Of a DNA stretch of 36,439 nt, positions 1 through 12,029 are shown piece by piece (the first letter of the stretch is position 1; each line of letters starts with the position of its first letter). The stretch comes from Bifiguratus adelaidae (Eukaryota > Mucoromycota > Endogonomycetes > Endogonales): assembly GCA_002261195.1 (NCBI GenBank), contig MVBO01000147.1, positions 1-36,439 on the forward strand. Reading direction: 5' to 3'. The notes beneath the pieces were generated by a model, which saw only the letters and a list, made by a program, of their open reading frames with translations, was not told where the DNA came from and made no database searches. Both the position numbers and the translations under genes were made by a program.

Positions 1-102
1 AATCTGTTTCGAAAAGAGCAATGATCGTACATGACGTATCAGAGCTTAGACGGTAGTTCATCTACTTGAAATTCTACTGTACAGGCGACATTAGACGCTG
101 CA

Positions 103-699
103 CTAGTTGTGGATTTGTACCCGATAATCGCTTTGATCGTTCATGGACCTTGTCCAGGATTCCAACTCATGTATCGCGTTATCACTCATCATCACCACAG
201 CCGACCCATTGCTTTGGAACACTTTGGCCGCGCTGACCCCAGGTAACGCTTGTAATTGCCTTTTAATTCGATTGGCGCACGCGTCGCATTTCATGCCTTC
301 AATGGCCAACACATGTTGCTGCTGCTGAGGGGTCTCTACTTTACCGCGATTCCAAAGGGATGAGAATCGAGTCAACCGTGCAGCACCTGAACCAACGACC
401 AATCCACCCTCGTTCCACGTGCGAACCATTTCCGGAGAAAGTGCGAGCAAGAGAGCGACAAGGACAACCAAGACCTTGGATTTACTTAGTCGAGGTGGCG
501 TTGACAAGATACGATAAAGAGACAAGACAAGTAGGGCGGTAAAGATCCATCGATAGGGTGTCAGAACGGAGAGGCCGGCACAGCCAATGGAGAAGAGATT
601 CAGAACAAGTTGAATGACGCAGCAACTGGAGCTCAGAAGAGCCAAGAGAATTGGACTGTAATACTGCTGGGGGCGAATATAGAGCAACGACATCGTCAT
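103..699 (-). CDS. MerT-like membrane protein fused to a C-terminal HMA domain
   Basis: Single-exon reading frame of 198 residues, taken from the ATG at 699; a second ATG at 693 is also possible. The N-terminal half has about three membrane helices. The first carries a Cys-Cys pair (C26, C27, SSSCCV), followed by a GCAGLSVLTPYR stretch, which is the layout of bacterial MerT mercuric transporters. The second cysteine pair that MerT has in its cytoplasmic loop is not seen. A linker with QQQQ leads to a heavy-metal-associated domain with the binding motif GMKCDAC (C138, C141), like MerP. By family knowledge, metal ions would be handed between the soluble domain and the membrane part; transport of mercury or another soft metal is inference. 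Upstream exons cannot be excluded, because a possible splice acceptor lies just before the ATG. Stop is TAG. Confidence 0.72.
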   Translation of the reverse strand: MTMSLLYIRPQQYYSPILLALLSSSCCVIQLVLNLFSIGCAGLSVLTPYRWIFTALLVLSLYRILSTPPRLSKSKVLVVLVALLLALSPEMVRTWNEGGLVVGSGAARLTRFSSLWNRGKVETPQQQQHVLAIEGMKCDACANRIKRQLQALPGVSAAKVFQSNGSAVVMMSDNAIHELESWTRSMNDQSDYRVQIHN

Positions 700-1196
700 T
701 AACAAGCTATGGCCTTACGACACGCGACACGAGTTTGAACAGTAAGAGTGAGACGTGGAAGGACGATGATCACGGTGCTGCATCAAAATATGGCAGTCCA
801 TGGGAGATCATTTTGGCCGTGGTGACCGTGGTGTGTGGGAAGAAACGCTTCGCAAGCGATTACAGTGCTATAAGGAGGGGTATTGCCGCGTCTTTAGAAT
901 ACTCATTGACGAGCGAAACAAGAGCTGGTGACATTTGCGCAATACACTTGCTACTTGCTCAAGGGTAAACTCTCTCATGTAAGCCCAGCACTGATTTCGA
1001 TCTTCATCACAATATCCGGTTCTTCAAGCGGTGTGGATCAGCGTTAGTCCCTCCAGATAAGTATATAGAAAAAGACAATGATATGCAAGGAATGATGGTC
1101 ATGACGATTGATGATTAAGTGCCAAATCGTTAACATAATACACGGGATAATTGAAATTTACAGGAATATGGAAGATGGTATCATTGTATGCAATGT
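700..1196. other. Intergenic region without a recognised gene
   Basis: About 500 bases between the start of the MerT-HMA gene and the end of the sulfate permease. Open frames here are short and have no recognisable motif. It should hold the promoter of the leftward MerT-HMA gene and the 3' end of the permease transcript. Confidence 0.6.
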
Positions 1197-3603
1197 CTAT
1201 GGTGCCAATGCAGCAGCTTCAGTTGCAGAGTCGAGGTCATAATGAAAGCAGTCGTGGCGATCACGAACGACTTCAAGCACACTTAGGGCGGGGCTGTTGG
1301 TATCGGACAGCTTTTCGTCGCCGTCAATAGATTCAGCCCAATCCACCTTTGGCTTGCCTTCGCCAGCTTCGAAATCGGGCTCGGCATCGGAAGACTGTAT
1401 CCAGTCACTGTCCTCAGTGTAAGGAGTTTGAGGTCCATCGCGATGAGGTGGTATGACCGGAGCAATCTCTGATGTGCGGGAGGGGGTATTACCGCCAAAA
1501 CCAGCTGCGGTGAGCGTCTGCTTGATGGAGCGATTGGTAATGTTTGCGAAATGCCAATTTACCGTGCGATCTGCGTATCGCTCCAAGGCGAGTCGAGCAT
1601 CAATCAATGCTTGAATGCCGGTGGAGTCGATCACATTCACACCAGCACAGTCCAACACCAGAGCTTTGAGAACCGGCAAGTGTTCATCGGTGTATTCGTC
1701 CTTTCTTCCGTCGTTCCAAGCACGGTCACCTTTCTTTGTCGACCGAGCAGCGCCTTTACGAGTGTTGCTCTTGACGTAGTCGATGATCTTGTCGCTGACA
1801 TAGTTGGCGTTGGGATAAGTCAACGATTCATCCAGGCGAAATATGACGACTCCTGGCGGTGGAGGCTCAAGCACCTTTTGAAGAGAACGTTGATTTAATG
1901 GAGCATAAATGTATCGATCAGGCGTAGAAGAATCGTCCTGAACCTTGACACGGCCAAGTGCTTCGGTGCGAGGATGGGCAAGTCGGAAAAGCAGGATAAC
2001 GATAGCGAGGCAGACCGATACGTAGATACCGACATTGAGTGTGACGAAGAACGAGACCAATACCGACACGATGAAGATGAAAAGCTCCAAGGGGTTAACG
2101 CGCCAAAGGAGTTTGATTGTTCGAAGGCCTGTGATTAGGTCACCCACAGCATGGATAATGATGGCTGTACAGAGATCAGCATATGCGAGACGAGCAAGGA
2201 CGAAACTACTTACCAGAAAGGGTGGCCGATGGAATGTAGTAGAATGCGGGAGTAAGAGCATAGAGTGCCAATACGACTACGATGCCCGAGAAAATACCGG
2301 CGAGAGGAGTACGAACGCCAGCTCTAGCCTTGATGGCAGTACGCGAGAATGTGCCAGCCGACGGATAGGCCGTGAAGAAGGACGCAATGATGTTGGTGAT
2401 CCCAATGGCAATGATCTCCTGACTCGCATTGATCTTATAATCATTGATTCTTCCAAACGACTTGGCGACAGCAATGTGTTCCATAATCAGAATAAGAGTG
2501 AGAACTGGGATATTGCCAGCGACTTGAGATAGTAGGCTGACCGGAACGTCTGGGACCCGCATGGCCTGAAAACCGGCTGGTACGTTTTTCAGAATGGAGA
2601 TGGGTGATGTACTTTGGCCTCGTGAGATGCGCCAAGCAATGAGAGTGGAGAAGATGACCAAGATACCGAAACGCGAGATCTTGACGAAGAAGATTGCTCT
2701 CTCGTATTTGGGATAGCGTTTGGTGAGCCATCCAGCAGCGAAGCGGACAGTGTAGAGAATGAAAAGACCAATAAGACCAAATGCTGCATCCAAATGGGTA
2801 TTAGGCAACCCAGCCAACGACGTTCCCAGAACAAAGTAAGAAGATGCATGAGTATTGATGTCTATAAGGAAGAAGGATCAGTATTAGGGATTCAGTGAGG
2901 TGACAATGTCTACTCACTCGGTATGCCCATAAGACCAGCAATCTGACCAACGGCAATCGTGATGGCACTTCCAGTCATGAAACCGGCAATCGCGGGGGTA
3001 GGTATGAATTCTACAATAAAGCCAAGGCGAAAAACACCAAGCGCCATGGCAATCGCACCGGTCATTAGTGACAGACAAGCAGCGATTTGTGGGCCCGTAA
3101 ATTCGGGATGGGTAGTGGTGATCCTGGTAATGATTTGACCCACAAGAAGGGATATGACAGTCTATCCATACATTCGTGAGATTCTGCCGAGCGACCCTCA
3201 ACAGCCGCTGTACTTACCGTTGGCCCTATGGTGATATCCTTGGATGTAGCGAACAAACAGTAGATACAGACACCAACAAAGGAAGAGTACAAACCATATT
3301 GTGGAGGAAGATTGGCAATCTTGGCATAGCCCATACTTTGAGGTACAACCACAGTACCGACTGTCAAAGAGTATCGTATCAGCGAGACCGCTTCACTCAC
3401 ATACCCGCGCAAATATGCCTACCTGTGATACCCGCAATCAAGTCACCAGCCAACCACGTCAGGTTGTATCGTGGCAACCACGAAAAGATTGGGAAGAGCG
3501 ATGTTGCGTAGTCTTTGGCAAAGCGTGGAAGGTGTCTCGCCGTATTTTGTAATTTCTCCTTATAGGAGTTATGTGTATCGTCGTATATGGCTGACATCTC
3601 CAA
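1197..3603 (-). CDS. Sulfate permease, SulP/SLC26 family, with STAS domain
   Basis: Five exons (3603-3423, 3360-3218, 3161-2918, 2861-2214, 2164-1197) join in phase to 727 residues, the usual size for fungal sulfate permeases. The introns are 62, 56, 56 and 49 bases. The N-terminus (LPRYNLTWLAGDLIAG, then VVVPQSMGYAKIANLPPQYG) is the SulP signature. Exons 2-4 and the first part of exon 5 supply the membrane helices. A cytoplasmic STAS domain spans about residues 505-660 and includes the conserved VIDSTG loop near residue 585, with a charged, variable insertion just before it. The family brings sulfate into the cell in symport with protons for sulfur assimilation; plasma membrane location is expected. 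The C-terminal tail beyond the STAS core is acidic and Ser/Pro-rich. No lesion is seen. Confidence 0.95.
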
Positions 3604-5410
3604 ACTTTTTCAAAAGATGCAAAGTCTGTGTAGAACAAGCCGACTTTCGAGCAGCACGGAGATTTGTTCCAAACGGTGAATGCTTTTTATAAGCGAAACG
3701 TGTGACATGGCTTTATTCATCGTCCCTAAAAGGAAGGTGTTCGAAGTTGCGTGTGCACTCTTGCATAATTGCGCCATTTTGCATCAAATGTTGATATAAA
3801 GATCACGGTCAATTGCACAGATTGTGGAGCAGATCCTTTGTGTGGGCATAGAGAACGCCACATTGACCATGTACTACCTTGGAAACGACCTCGAGACCAC
3901 ATGTTCAATGCTTCGCTTCGATCTGTCCATCCACATCATTGGATGAATGGTATCCATAAAAGGAAATTCTGTATGGCGAATTCCATCGCATCCATTTTCT
4001 CGCTTATTGGTTGGCTCACCGTCACTCTCGCCATGCGCGGAGACCGGAATTGTTCATGAACCTCGGGACGCATTTAGATGGTAACTCACGGCGATAAGGT
4101 CGGTTCGGGAGGATGGACCATGCAGGCACACTCGACACGCCGCCATACAGTTGCAACACGAAGCGAACTGATCCGGCAACGGCGATTTGCAACCTATCAT
4201 CACGTGCCTGGGAGGGTGGCTGATCGATCTTAGATCCAAGCCTGATGTCATATCCCTAATTGTACTGTGACGTTGAAGGGGGCTCTTGTCACTCACGTGC
4301 TGGAAACGCTGATTCCTGTTTGGGGTCTCTGAACACTATTTCAGGACTTTCGGTCCGAGGCAAAAATTAATAGCGTGGATTATGGAGCATATTCTAGAAC
4401 ATCAGATATAAAGCGGATCTCTGATTGAAGATGTCTATACAAGTAAGGCATTACAGGAGACTCTTTCATTGGGTGTCAAAGGAGAGGACTCGGACAAAAC
4501 TTGCACAATGCACATTATCGAGTTTATATATTTTCGCCAGAAATGATGTCGAGCGAGCCTGGCTTACGCCTGTGCCTCCAATTGTCATGCATTGGCGGTG
4601 ATGCCGGGTCACCTACATTTTTCGAAGACAACCCAGGCCCGGATCGGCGAGCGTTCTTCTTGTTCGCCATCATTCCTTCTTCTGACCTTGAGCTTCTATT
4701 TAAAGCGGGATTAACATTTATGAATCATCAGCCAATACAGGTGACCGGCAATACACGATGGAAAGGAAAATACATAGGTAACGAAACCAATGTCGATCCA
4801 CTTCAAGATAGACTCTATGAATGGATTGTTTGTTTGATGATTGCCCCTGACCGTAAATCACGCGCGTAAATCCATGTAAAATGAACGAATGTTGCAGCAA
4901 CAAGTTGTTCAGTCATTGGGAGGAAGTTTGAGGAAGTTAGCGTCAGGTCCACATTTTTAAATCGTGTTCAATAAGTACTCCAAGTTGGGAATCACGAAAA
5001 CTGACTCTCAAGCCAGCCAGCTGAAGGTTCAATGCAAACAATCATGTCTCCCACTGTACGTCTTGCCAATCTCAGGTGAAAGGACGCCAAATTACTATTG
5101 ACGTGTACTGCGGCTTCCTTAAGTCGTTTGTTCGCTCACCTTCCCAAATGATCGGGTGCAATACTGTACCAATCGTCAGGACTGATGTATTTCTGGGTGT
5201 AATATACTGCTATTGCCTAAGAGAGAGATATTCTAACGTTTCCCGTATGAAAGATCGCGTCAGTGCCAAATGAGGTAATTCCAGCACAAGGACAGCGCCT
5301 AATTTGGAGTGTTCCAAAACCTTTCCTCTGCGCAGTCATTTTGCGGTTGCCTTTAAACTCGTACCACGAAAACCTGTAGACGATGAAGCGCGATTGGGAG
5401 AAGCAAATAC
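3604..5410. other. Gene-poor region, 1.8 kb
   Basis: Holds the upstream region of the sulfate permease and that of the FunK1 gene. Frames of 80-122 codons exist (for example 4501-4869 plus), but none shows a motif, a signal peptide or convincing composition. I see no RNA gene or clear repeat. Confidence 0.55.
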
Positions 5411-7284
5411 ATGGCGAGAACCGGAAAGAAGACCAGTGGTAGCTCTAGCAGTTCAACAATTTCGCGGAAGCCGACATCTTCGACTCCCCCGACTCGTCAC
5501 CCGGAAACTAGTGGAGTTGAATCTTCAAATACAACTCGCCATTCTACTCCGGAAACCTCAGCAAACCCTCCAAAACCGAAGATCCCAAGGAGGCGTACAA
5601 GTGCAAGCATCGAATCCATGACCACAAACGGCAACACCATGAGGCAAGATATACAACATGAGCTGATCGACGCTATTGTGGAAAGCGAGGATCTTTTGTA
5701 TTCTCTCACCAACCGGTTCTTCTCGAAATGTGTAGCGGTTAGCCACCGAAGCATCGAACGAATCCTTCAATGTCTTTGATGGTATCAAACTCCTTGTGCA
5801 GAAACGCCATCTGGTCCCACCGAAAGGCTCTTCCTTGCAGAAGGCGATCAACGATCCGTCTATGCTTGGACGGCGGTGGCGCCAGAAGCCAGATTCGTTC
5901 AAGGACGAGGCAGTGACGAACTTTCTCAATCAAGTGTGTAATTGTCTAAATGGTCAGTCTACTCTGCGCTCCTTCGCCACGCCGGAATTTCGTGCTGTGT
6001 ATCCGTTACTCTACGGCTATGAGCATGGGCGCGAAGACCTTCGTCCGGATTTCATTTTGCTGCCAAAAGAAGCTTGGCTGCAGGTCAACAGATGTCAAGA
6101 ACTTAATCAAGCCTTCAACAATTATCAAAAGTGTATCGTGGTTGGCAAGTGCAAGTTTACCGATGTGAATGAGGCAAGATGGCAGTTGTACAAATACATA
6201 TGCGACTTGAAGCGAAGCCAACTCTGGCGTCGTTTTGCTGTTGGTGTATACATCACTCAATCTACCTGCGGCGTTGTCCTTGCCGAACAGAGTTGCATAG
6301 AGCATATCGAATTTGCCTGGAGCGAAACTTCGGCTGGTGTCATCAAGTTTGTACGGCTTTTGAACTGGCTCTCCGTAGGGTCCCTTGAAAGTTTTGGGTT
6401 CGACAATACCTTCGTTTTGGTGCCCTCTCAAAGACATATCTCTCGGCCTCCAAATGGTAAGACTACTCGTACCGAGTATACAGGATGCGACATCGCCTCC
6501 ATCACGTGCGCTTCAACAAAATACTTGGTGGACTCTTTGCTCTATATGTGGTCGTGGAACTAAAGTTTTCCGTGTGCACAACGAGGATGACACAGCGAAG
6601 GCCAATCCCAAGGCCTTGAAAATTATATGGCAAGACACGAGGAGGGTCCACAACGAGGCATACTTCATGAGCTTGCCAGATATAGGGGCGTGCAAAAGGT
6701 TTTGCTGGCCGACGAGACGTAAGTGATTTGAACTATTTGCATCGATATTAGATCTCGGCCTAATAATTTCAATCAGCTGCTACTACACCTTAGGCGACAC
6801 CATCAACGGGATCCGTGGCTTTGACTCCCTTGCCAGTTACTGTCGGAAGTTTCACGTTGAAATTCGACAGGAAGCTCGCCTAGTCCTCCCCTACCACCCG
6901 CCGTTGAAATACTTCAAGGATCTTGATGACCTTGCGCGTAGTCTCTTAGGCGCACCAAACGTAAAGTAGAAATCATATGCTGATCAGTCCGCAGGTCATC
7001 GCAGCCTGTACCAGGCTTCTATCCTTCACCGAGACATTTCAGAGCGCATTTTTCTCTTGGGTGGTAGTAATGGTGTAGGTGAAGGATGGCTCATTAATTT
7101 GGACATGGCGTGCCTTCTGGAGGAACCTCTCGATCAAGCTCCATCCACACCTGTAGCGAAACCTGCTCAGCTCGAATCACGCAAGCGTGGAGGAGGTCCT
7201 TTGATGGATGGGACGTCACCGAGAAAGAAACCGGTCAGGCCCGTGAGTGACAATGCTTCTAACCAAGCGGATGTCCTCGATTGA
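5411..7284 (+). pseudogene. FunK1-type fungal protein kinase, apparently disabled
   Basis: The product would be about 546 residues. The N-terminus is Ser/Thr/Pro-rich. The FunK1 pre-kinase region (RPDFILLP, VVGKCKF, FAVGVYIT) is followed by a glycine loop GRGTKVFRV, the pair ALKIIWQD, a catalytic loop ILHRDIS near 7024-7041, and LINLDMA in place of DFG. Introns are proposed at 5678-5735 (weak donor), 6420-6483, 6719-6776 and 6938-6994; the last three fit well. One break remains: between about 6640 and 6665 the frame moves from VHNEA to HELARYRGVQKVLLADE with one base missing, and no intron explains it. After LDMA the usual activation segment and C-lobe are missing; the tail is Pro/Lys-rich with a possible nuclear signal PRKKPVR. 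FunK1 kinases are expanded in fungi; substrates are unknown. It may be a pseudogene or carry an assembly error. Confidence 0.68.
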
Positions 7285-7816
7285 ATGCAACTTTTCCGGA
7301 ATCCTCAAAGGAAAGCGAACCATTCAAAGCGCCAAAAACAGGAACCGTGCCTTATATGGCGTGCGGAGTGTTACGGGGCGGAGAACATTCACTGAAACAT
7401 GATCTGGAGTTTTTCTTTTACGTCCTATTCCTCGTCCCCTTCACTTAACAATACACCATTCCAAGGACGGCAATCAGCGAAGGGTAAAGGAGGTTAGGCT
7501 CGATACAATGTAGGCCGTGTAGGAATATGAGAATTATTACACGAGCTCAGGTAGTTTCATTCCTACCCGAACATTATATGCAAAGATGGCTTTCAGTATA
7601 GACCCCATCGAACTTCTCAATATTGCACACTAAGTCGTAGCACGATGTGCCGTTCAACCAGTTGTATACCCCACTACACAATATTGGCCATAGACACTTT
7701 TAGAGGCATTTCAACGCAACTTAGTGAGGAATTGAAACACAAAAGTGTCTTCACCTGGTCTTCCACCTTTTGCCTTCACGTTCGGCAACGTAATTTCCGT
7801 TCTTGGAAGTGCAGAT
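7285..7816. other. Intergenic region upstream of WDR6
   Basis: About 530 bases between the stop of the FunK1 gene and the WDR6 start, both on the plus strand. It should contain the WDR6 promoter. No gene or clear box was recognised. Confidence 0.5.
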
Positions 7817-10800
7817 ATGGTCGAGGTAAGCAAACGTTATATGCCTCAGATCCAGCCCATGGCACTTCTGTTGACTGCACTTCTAGGTCGCGAAAGGGGA
7901 GTTTGTGGGCAAAGTTACCGCACTATGCTTCATTACTTCACAGATCCTTCTCGTCGGTCATGGACCATACCTCAAAGCATTCCATGTGCCGACTGGACAG
8001 CTGGTAGCCCGAGAACTGGCATTGCCCCACACGGTTATCCATCGTATAACTCAAGGTTTGCTCTCAGTCACCTTTTACAGCCAAGAACTAACCCCAAATC
8101 AACAGTTGATGTACTTTGTCAAAAGGAGGGGGTATTCGACACTTTCTCGATCATCGTGTCGGGTGGAAAGAACATCTGTGTGGTTCTTGTGCGTGTTGGG
8201 GACATGAGCAGGTATGGTTGAAAGTTCGTCCCGTCATTCAATGTCAACCTGATCACTCCTCAGAGACCCCACATCAAATGTCGATCTAGTGATGCAAACC
8301 GAAGTCGTCACTTTTTCAGACTGGATACAAGATGTGACCTGGCTGTACGACCGATCCGATCCTTCTAGAACGGAGATTGTCATCGCTTTTGCTCATAACT
8401 TTGTGGAAGTGTATCCGATGCAACATCTGCAGGAACGCAAAATGCTACGCCATGTTCAATGTGAGGTCAAATGCATATTGTAAGCATACAAGGTGATTCA
8501 ATTCTACATGTTACTAAGCCTGAGCACTCGTAGATACTCGGCACGCTTTTACGGCCACACTTGGGGCGATCTACTGCTCGCTTCCGGCACAGTGTTTAAC
8601 GAAGTCCACCTCTGGCGGCCAAGCAGATGTAATTCTTCCGATCTGGGCATTGTTCATGCCAAACTCATCGGCCATGAAGGCGTCATCTTTGGCATACGCT
8701 GGTTTGATGATGCTACATTGTTGGCGAGTGTGTCTGATGATCGGTCTATTCGAGTTTGGAAGGTTACACAACAAGAAGGCGACGAAACGTAAGTCGATGG
8801 GAGCGCTACGAGTTGTCCGATACTGATTGCTGTGTCATGTACATAGTCCGATCGATTGCGCGATCATTTGGGGACACACTTCCCGAGTCTGGGATTGTCA
8901 GTTTGTCGATTCGTGGCTGGTTAGCATATCTGAGGTGATTAGGTGGACAAGCAATTGTCGCTGGATAGTTTGCTGAGTTTTGCATTGGACAGGATGCTAC
9001 ATGCCGAGTGTGGCAAAACAGACTCCTCACGACAACAGCGCCGGGAGAGCAAAGTATAACACGCTGCTTGGCTGCTTGGGAAGGGCATGCGACGAAGAAT
9101 ATCTGGAGTTTAGCAGTCGATCCAACCAGACGCATAGTGGTAGGCTCTGTACTGAATTGTTGCACCATTGGGTTCTCATATATTGCTCTACAGGCCACGG
9201 GTGGCCAAGACTCTGGGCTTCGATTGTGGTCCCTAGCGTCAATAGCTCAGAATAATGTTGGTAAGTTGTGACCTTTAGCCGCGCGCTCTCATAGCCCTCT
9301 GACAACTTTTGATAGATTCGGAGAGTTCACTCATACACAGTCGGTTTCCTTCCAAAACTGTTTACGCTGTAGCTGAGGACAAGTCGGAGGACACGGACGA
9401 ACCTCGAAATTTTGTGAATAGCGATTATCGAACAATCGTCGTTGCAACCGCTGAAGGGTGGGTAACTCATATCTGCTTCCGCCGGCGATTCGTACCAAGC
9501 AGATCCTAACGTCATCTAGCTATGTTTTGGCAAACGACGTGATCGATGGATCTTGGAAGCGGCTTCACTTTGATCCAGCGTTTTCGAATTACAGTATTGT
9601 CAGCCGGTCAGAATGTGGACGCATTATCGCTGTTGCGAGCTTGCAAGGGGAAGTTCTACTCTTGAGTCCGCGTGAAGAATTCGAGGTAAGCGCAGAGTTT
9701 TCTTCAAGAGTTGCGCATCATGTTCATGATGAATCTCCCTACAGGCCCGCAAATTCTCCATGCACTCAAAGCAGGCACGCGCGATAATCATCACTAACGG
9801 AACAGGTATGTCAAGTCTGTCCTTCGCACGTACTAGACGTTTTAACGACACCTTTCTCATAGATGACAAGTTCTTCCTCCTTTCCTACGCCGTAGACTCA
9901 TCCTGTTCTTTTCACACACTCGACACTCGACATAGAAAGATAGTAAGGGGAACAGAACCTGAGCGGTATTTGGCACATAATGCTAACAGAGCTTTCAGGA
10001 ATTGATCCGTACAATCAACATCCGGCTTCCAAAGCAAAAAGTCAACATAATGTGTGCGGCTTTGTCTGGTGACAATAGAATCCTTGTCATGGGTACACGA
10101 GAATCCGCATTACTGGTCTACCAACTTCTCGATTCGCATTCATCGCGATCACCGGGTGACGAGACTGAAGTCTCACCATCTGCGGAGATTAAGAAGGCTC
10201 ATCAGGGCGACGCTATTACGTCAGTAATGCTACATGGCTCTGGGTCGACCGATCTTGTCCTTTACTCGACTGGCAGGGACGGTGCGTACAACAAATATCG
10301 CGTGTGCTTGAAGTCGGTTGTCAATACAAAGCATTCTGATGCTTGCAAGCTGCAACAATCACCATTGAGCAACCTTCGAAACGAAGACTCTTGGTACAGT
10401 CCAGCGGGTTCACTAATCGAGTCCGATTCCGACACTGACGTTTCCGCAACGCTGAATGGCGCGGTGACTGCCCAGGGTGTAGAATTGCAAAAATTGTTCC
10501 GAGAAAAGGTGACCAAAGGATGGTTGGAAAGAGCGACATTCAAAGACGGCGAACTCCTTCTTCTTGGTTTCTATCGGAAACGTGGATACCTCTATAACAC
10601 GGAGAAACGGTTCGAAATGCTAACGGTAGCCTGCGGAGGGGCCCATAGAGCATGGGATTTCATGGTATCAGATGCGCAGATGAGCCAGACCATTTTCACA
10701 TTCATTCGACATCAACAGTTATATACCTATGTGCGCCAAGCGATCGCTGGTTCTGAAGGCTTTATAGAAAGCAAATTACAAGAAGGTTTCCATGGAAGGG

Positions 10801-11909
10801 AAGTACGATCTGTACAACAACTTCAACTTGCTTCACCAACTGGACAAATCCATGATGTATTGGTTACGGGAGCTGAGGACACCCTGCTCAAATTCCATCT
10901 ACGCCATCACTCAAAATTTGGTACTAGTCTAAAGTGCATTACGGCCGTGCAAAAGCACAGCTCAGTCATTCGCTGCGTCTCAACCACGCCCGAGAATCAG
11001 GAACTTTTATTCACAAGCGGCGGCAACGAAGAGATACGGTGCTGGAGATTGACTGTGGATCACAATGCATCCAATCCCGAAGAAATACAGGTTCACGCAG
11101 TCGAAACCGGAATTTGTCCTCGTGTAGTCGATATGGAGGCCCGCATCATGGATACCACAGTTTACACTCCAAAAGTGTCCCGTGGCTTTCATATCTTAGC
11201 GGCTGCCTACTCGGACGGTATCATACGGCTCTGGCTGTATAGCGAAGCAACTTGCGCATTCTCTCTGCTAGCAGAAGGTGCTTTCCACGACAAGTGCGTC
11301 TTACAGATCAGTCATTGCATCCTCCAGTCAATGGAAGGAATGCCACCGACGGTACACATCCTGTCCGGTGCGACCGATGGTCGTATTGCAATTTGGGATA
11401 TTTCTTCGATATTGCAACGATGGTGCGGCGGTCATATCGCGACGAAGCAGCAAGCTTCGACAATTCCACTGGCAATCATGGATTCTCCGACAGTGGTCCT
11501 ACAGCATCATCAATCAGGTGTCAATGCCATGGATGTCCGGTATGATGCTTCCACCAAGAAAGCCATTATCGCTTCCGGAGGTGATGATAATGCGATATCT
11601 GTCAGTACTCTTTGTTGGGATGCGTCAGAGATCAAGTTCCGCGAAATCGACACGGTAGGCTATGCTGCCGCTCATGCATCATCTATCCAGAGCGTTTACA
11701 TTGGAAAGAATGGGGCTATTGTATCATTGGGGACGGATCAAAGGTTCATCATATGGCGTCATCTCGACAACATCCTTTGTCCGCAAAATGTAACCTTCAT
11801 TGATGTTCCAGATCCGTCTGCCATGGACGTGAGGGATGTAGGAACGCAATGGACAGTATGCATTGTCGGTCTGGGCCTGCAATCTTTGCACGTGTTTTTC
11901 GAACATTAA
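7817..11909 (+). CDS. WDR6: WD-repeat protein WDR6/Trm734 (Rtt10), tRNA 2'-O-methylation cofactor
   Basis: Thirteen exons (7817-7825, 7887-8055, 8106-8211, 8264-8479, 8534-8788, 8847-8934, 8993-9139, 9194-9260, 9316-9457, 9520-9685, 9745-9805, 9863-9942, 9999-11909) join in phase to exactly 1139 codons, close to human WDR6 (1121) and yeast Rtt10. The start gives MVEVAKGEFVGKVTALCF. Diagnostic stretches are LLVGHGPYLKAF, SDWIQDVTW, GHTSRVWDCQF, SEDATCRVW and GGQDSGLRLWS; WD-type repeats run to the C-terminus. The family partners the methyltransferase Trm7/FTSJ1 to methylate position 34 of some tRNAs in the cytoplasm, and WDR6 is also linked to signalling in animals. The first exon is only nine bases. 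Frame changes along the region are all accounted for by introns of 50-62 bases, several with a CTAAC branch site. The gene is intact. Confidence 0.93.
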
Positions 11910-12029
11910 TCTTCCACACTAATAGACCGCATTGTACAATATTGCATCGATTCATCAAACAAGGTTACAGGTATAAAAATTACCACGTCTATAGACAATG
12001 GATGGTTTCCTTTACAGTATTTGCTCCTT

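Noticed and set aside
6420-6483. Frame change inside the FunK1 gene taken as a frameshift
   Set aside because: A 64-base intron joins DNTFVL to DATSPPSRA in phase and restores the kinase frame.
7745-8221. 158-codon plus-strand frame as a separate gene
   Set aside because: It mixes intron and exons of WDR6 in the wrong frame; only its end coincides with a true exon.
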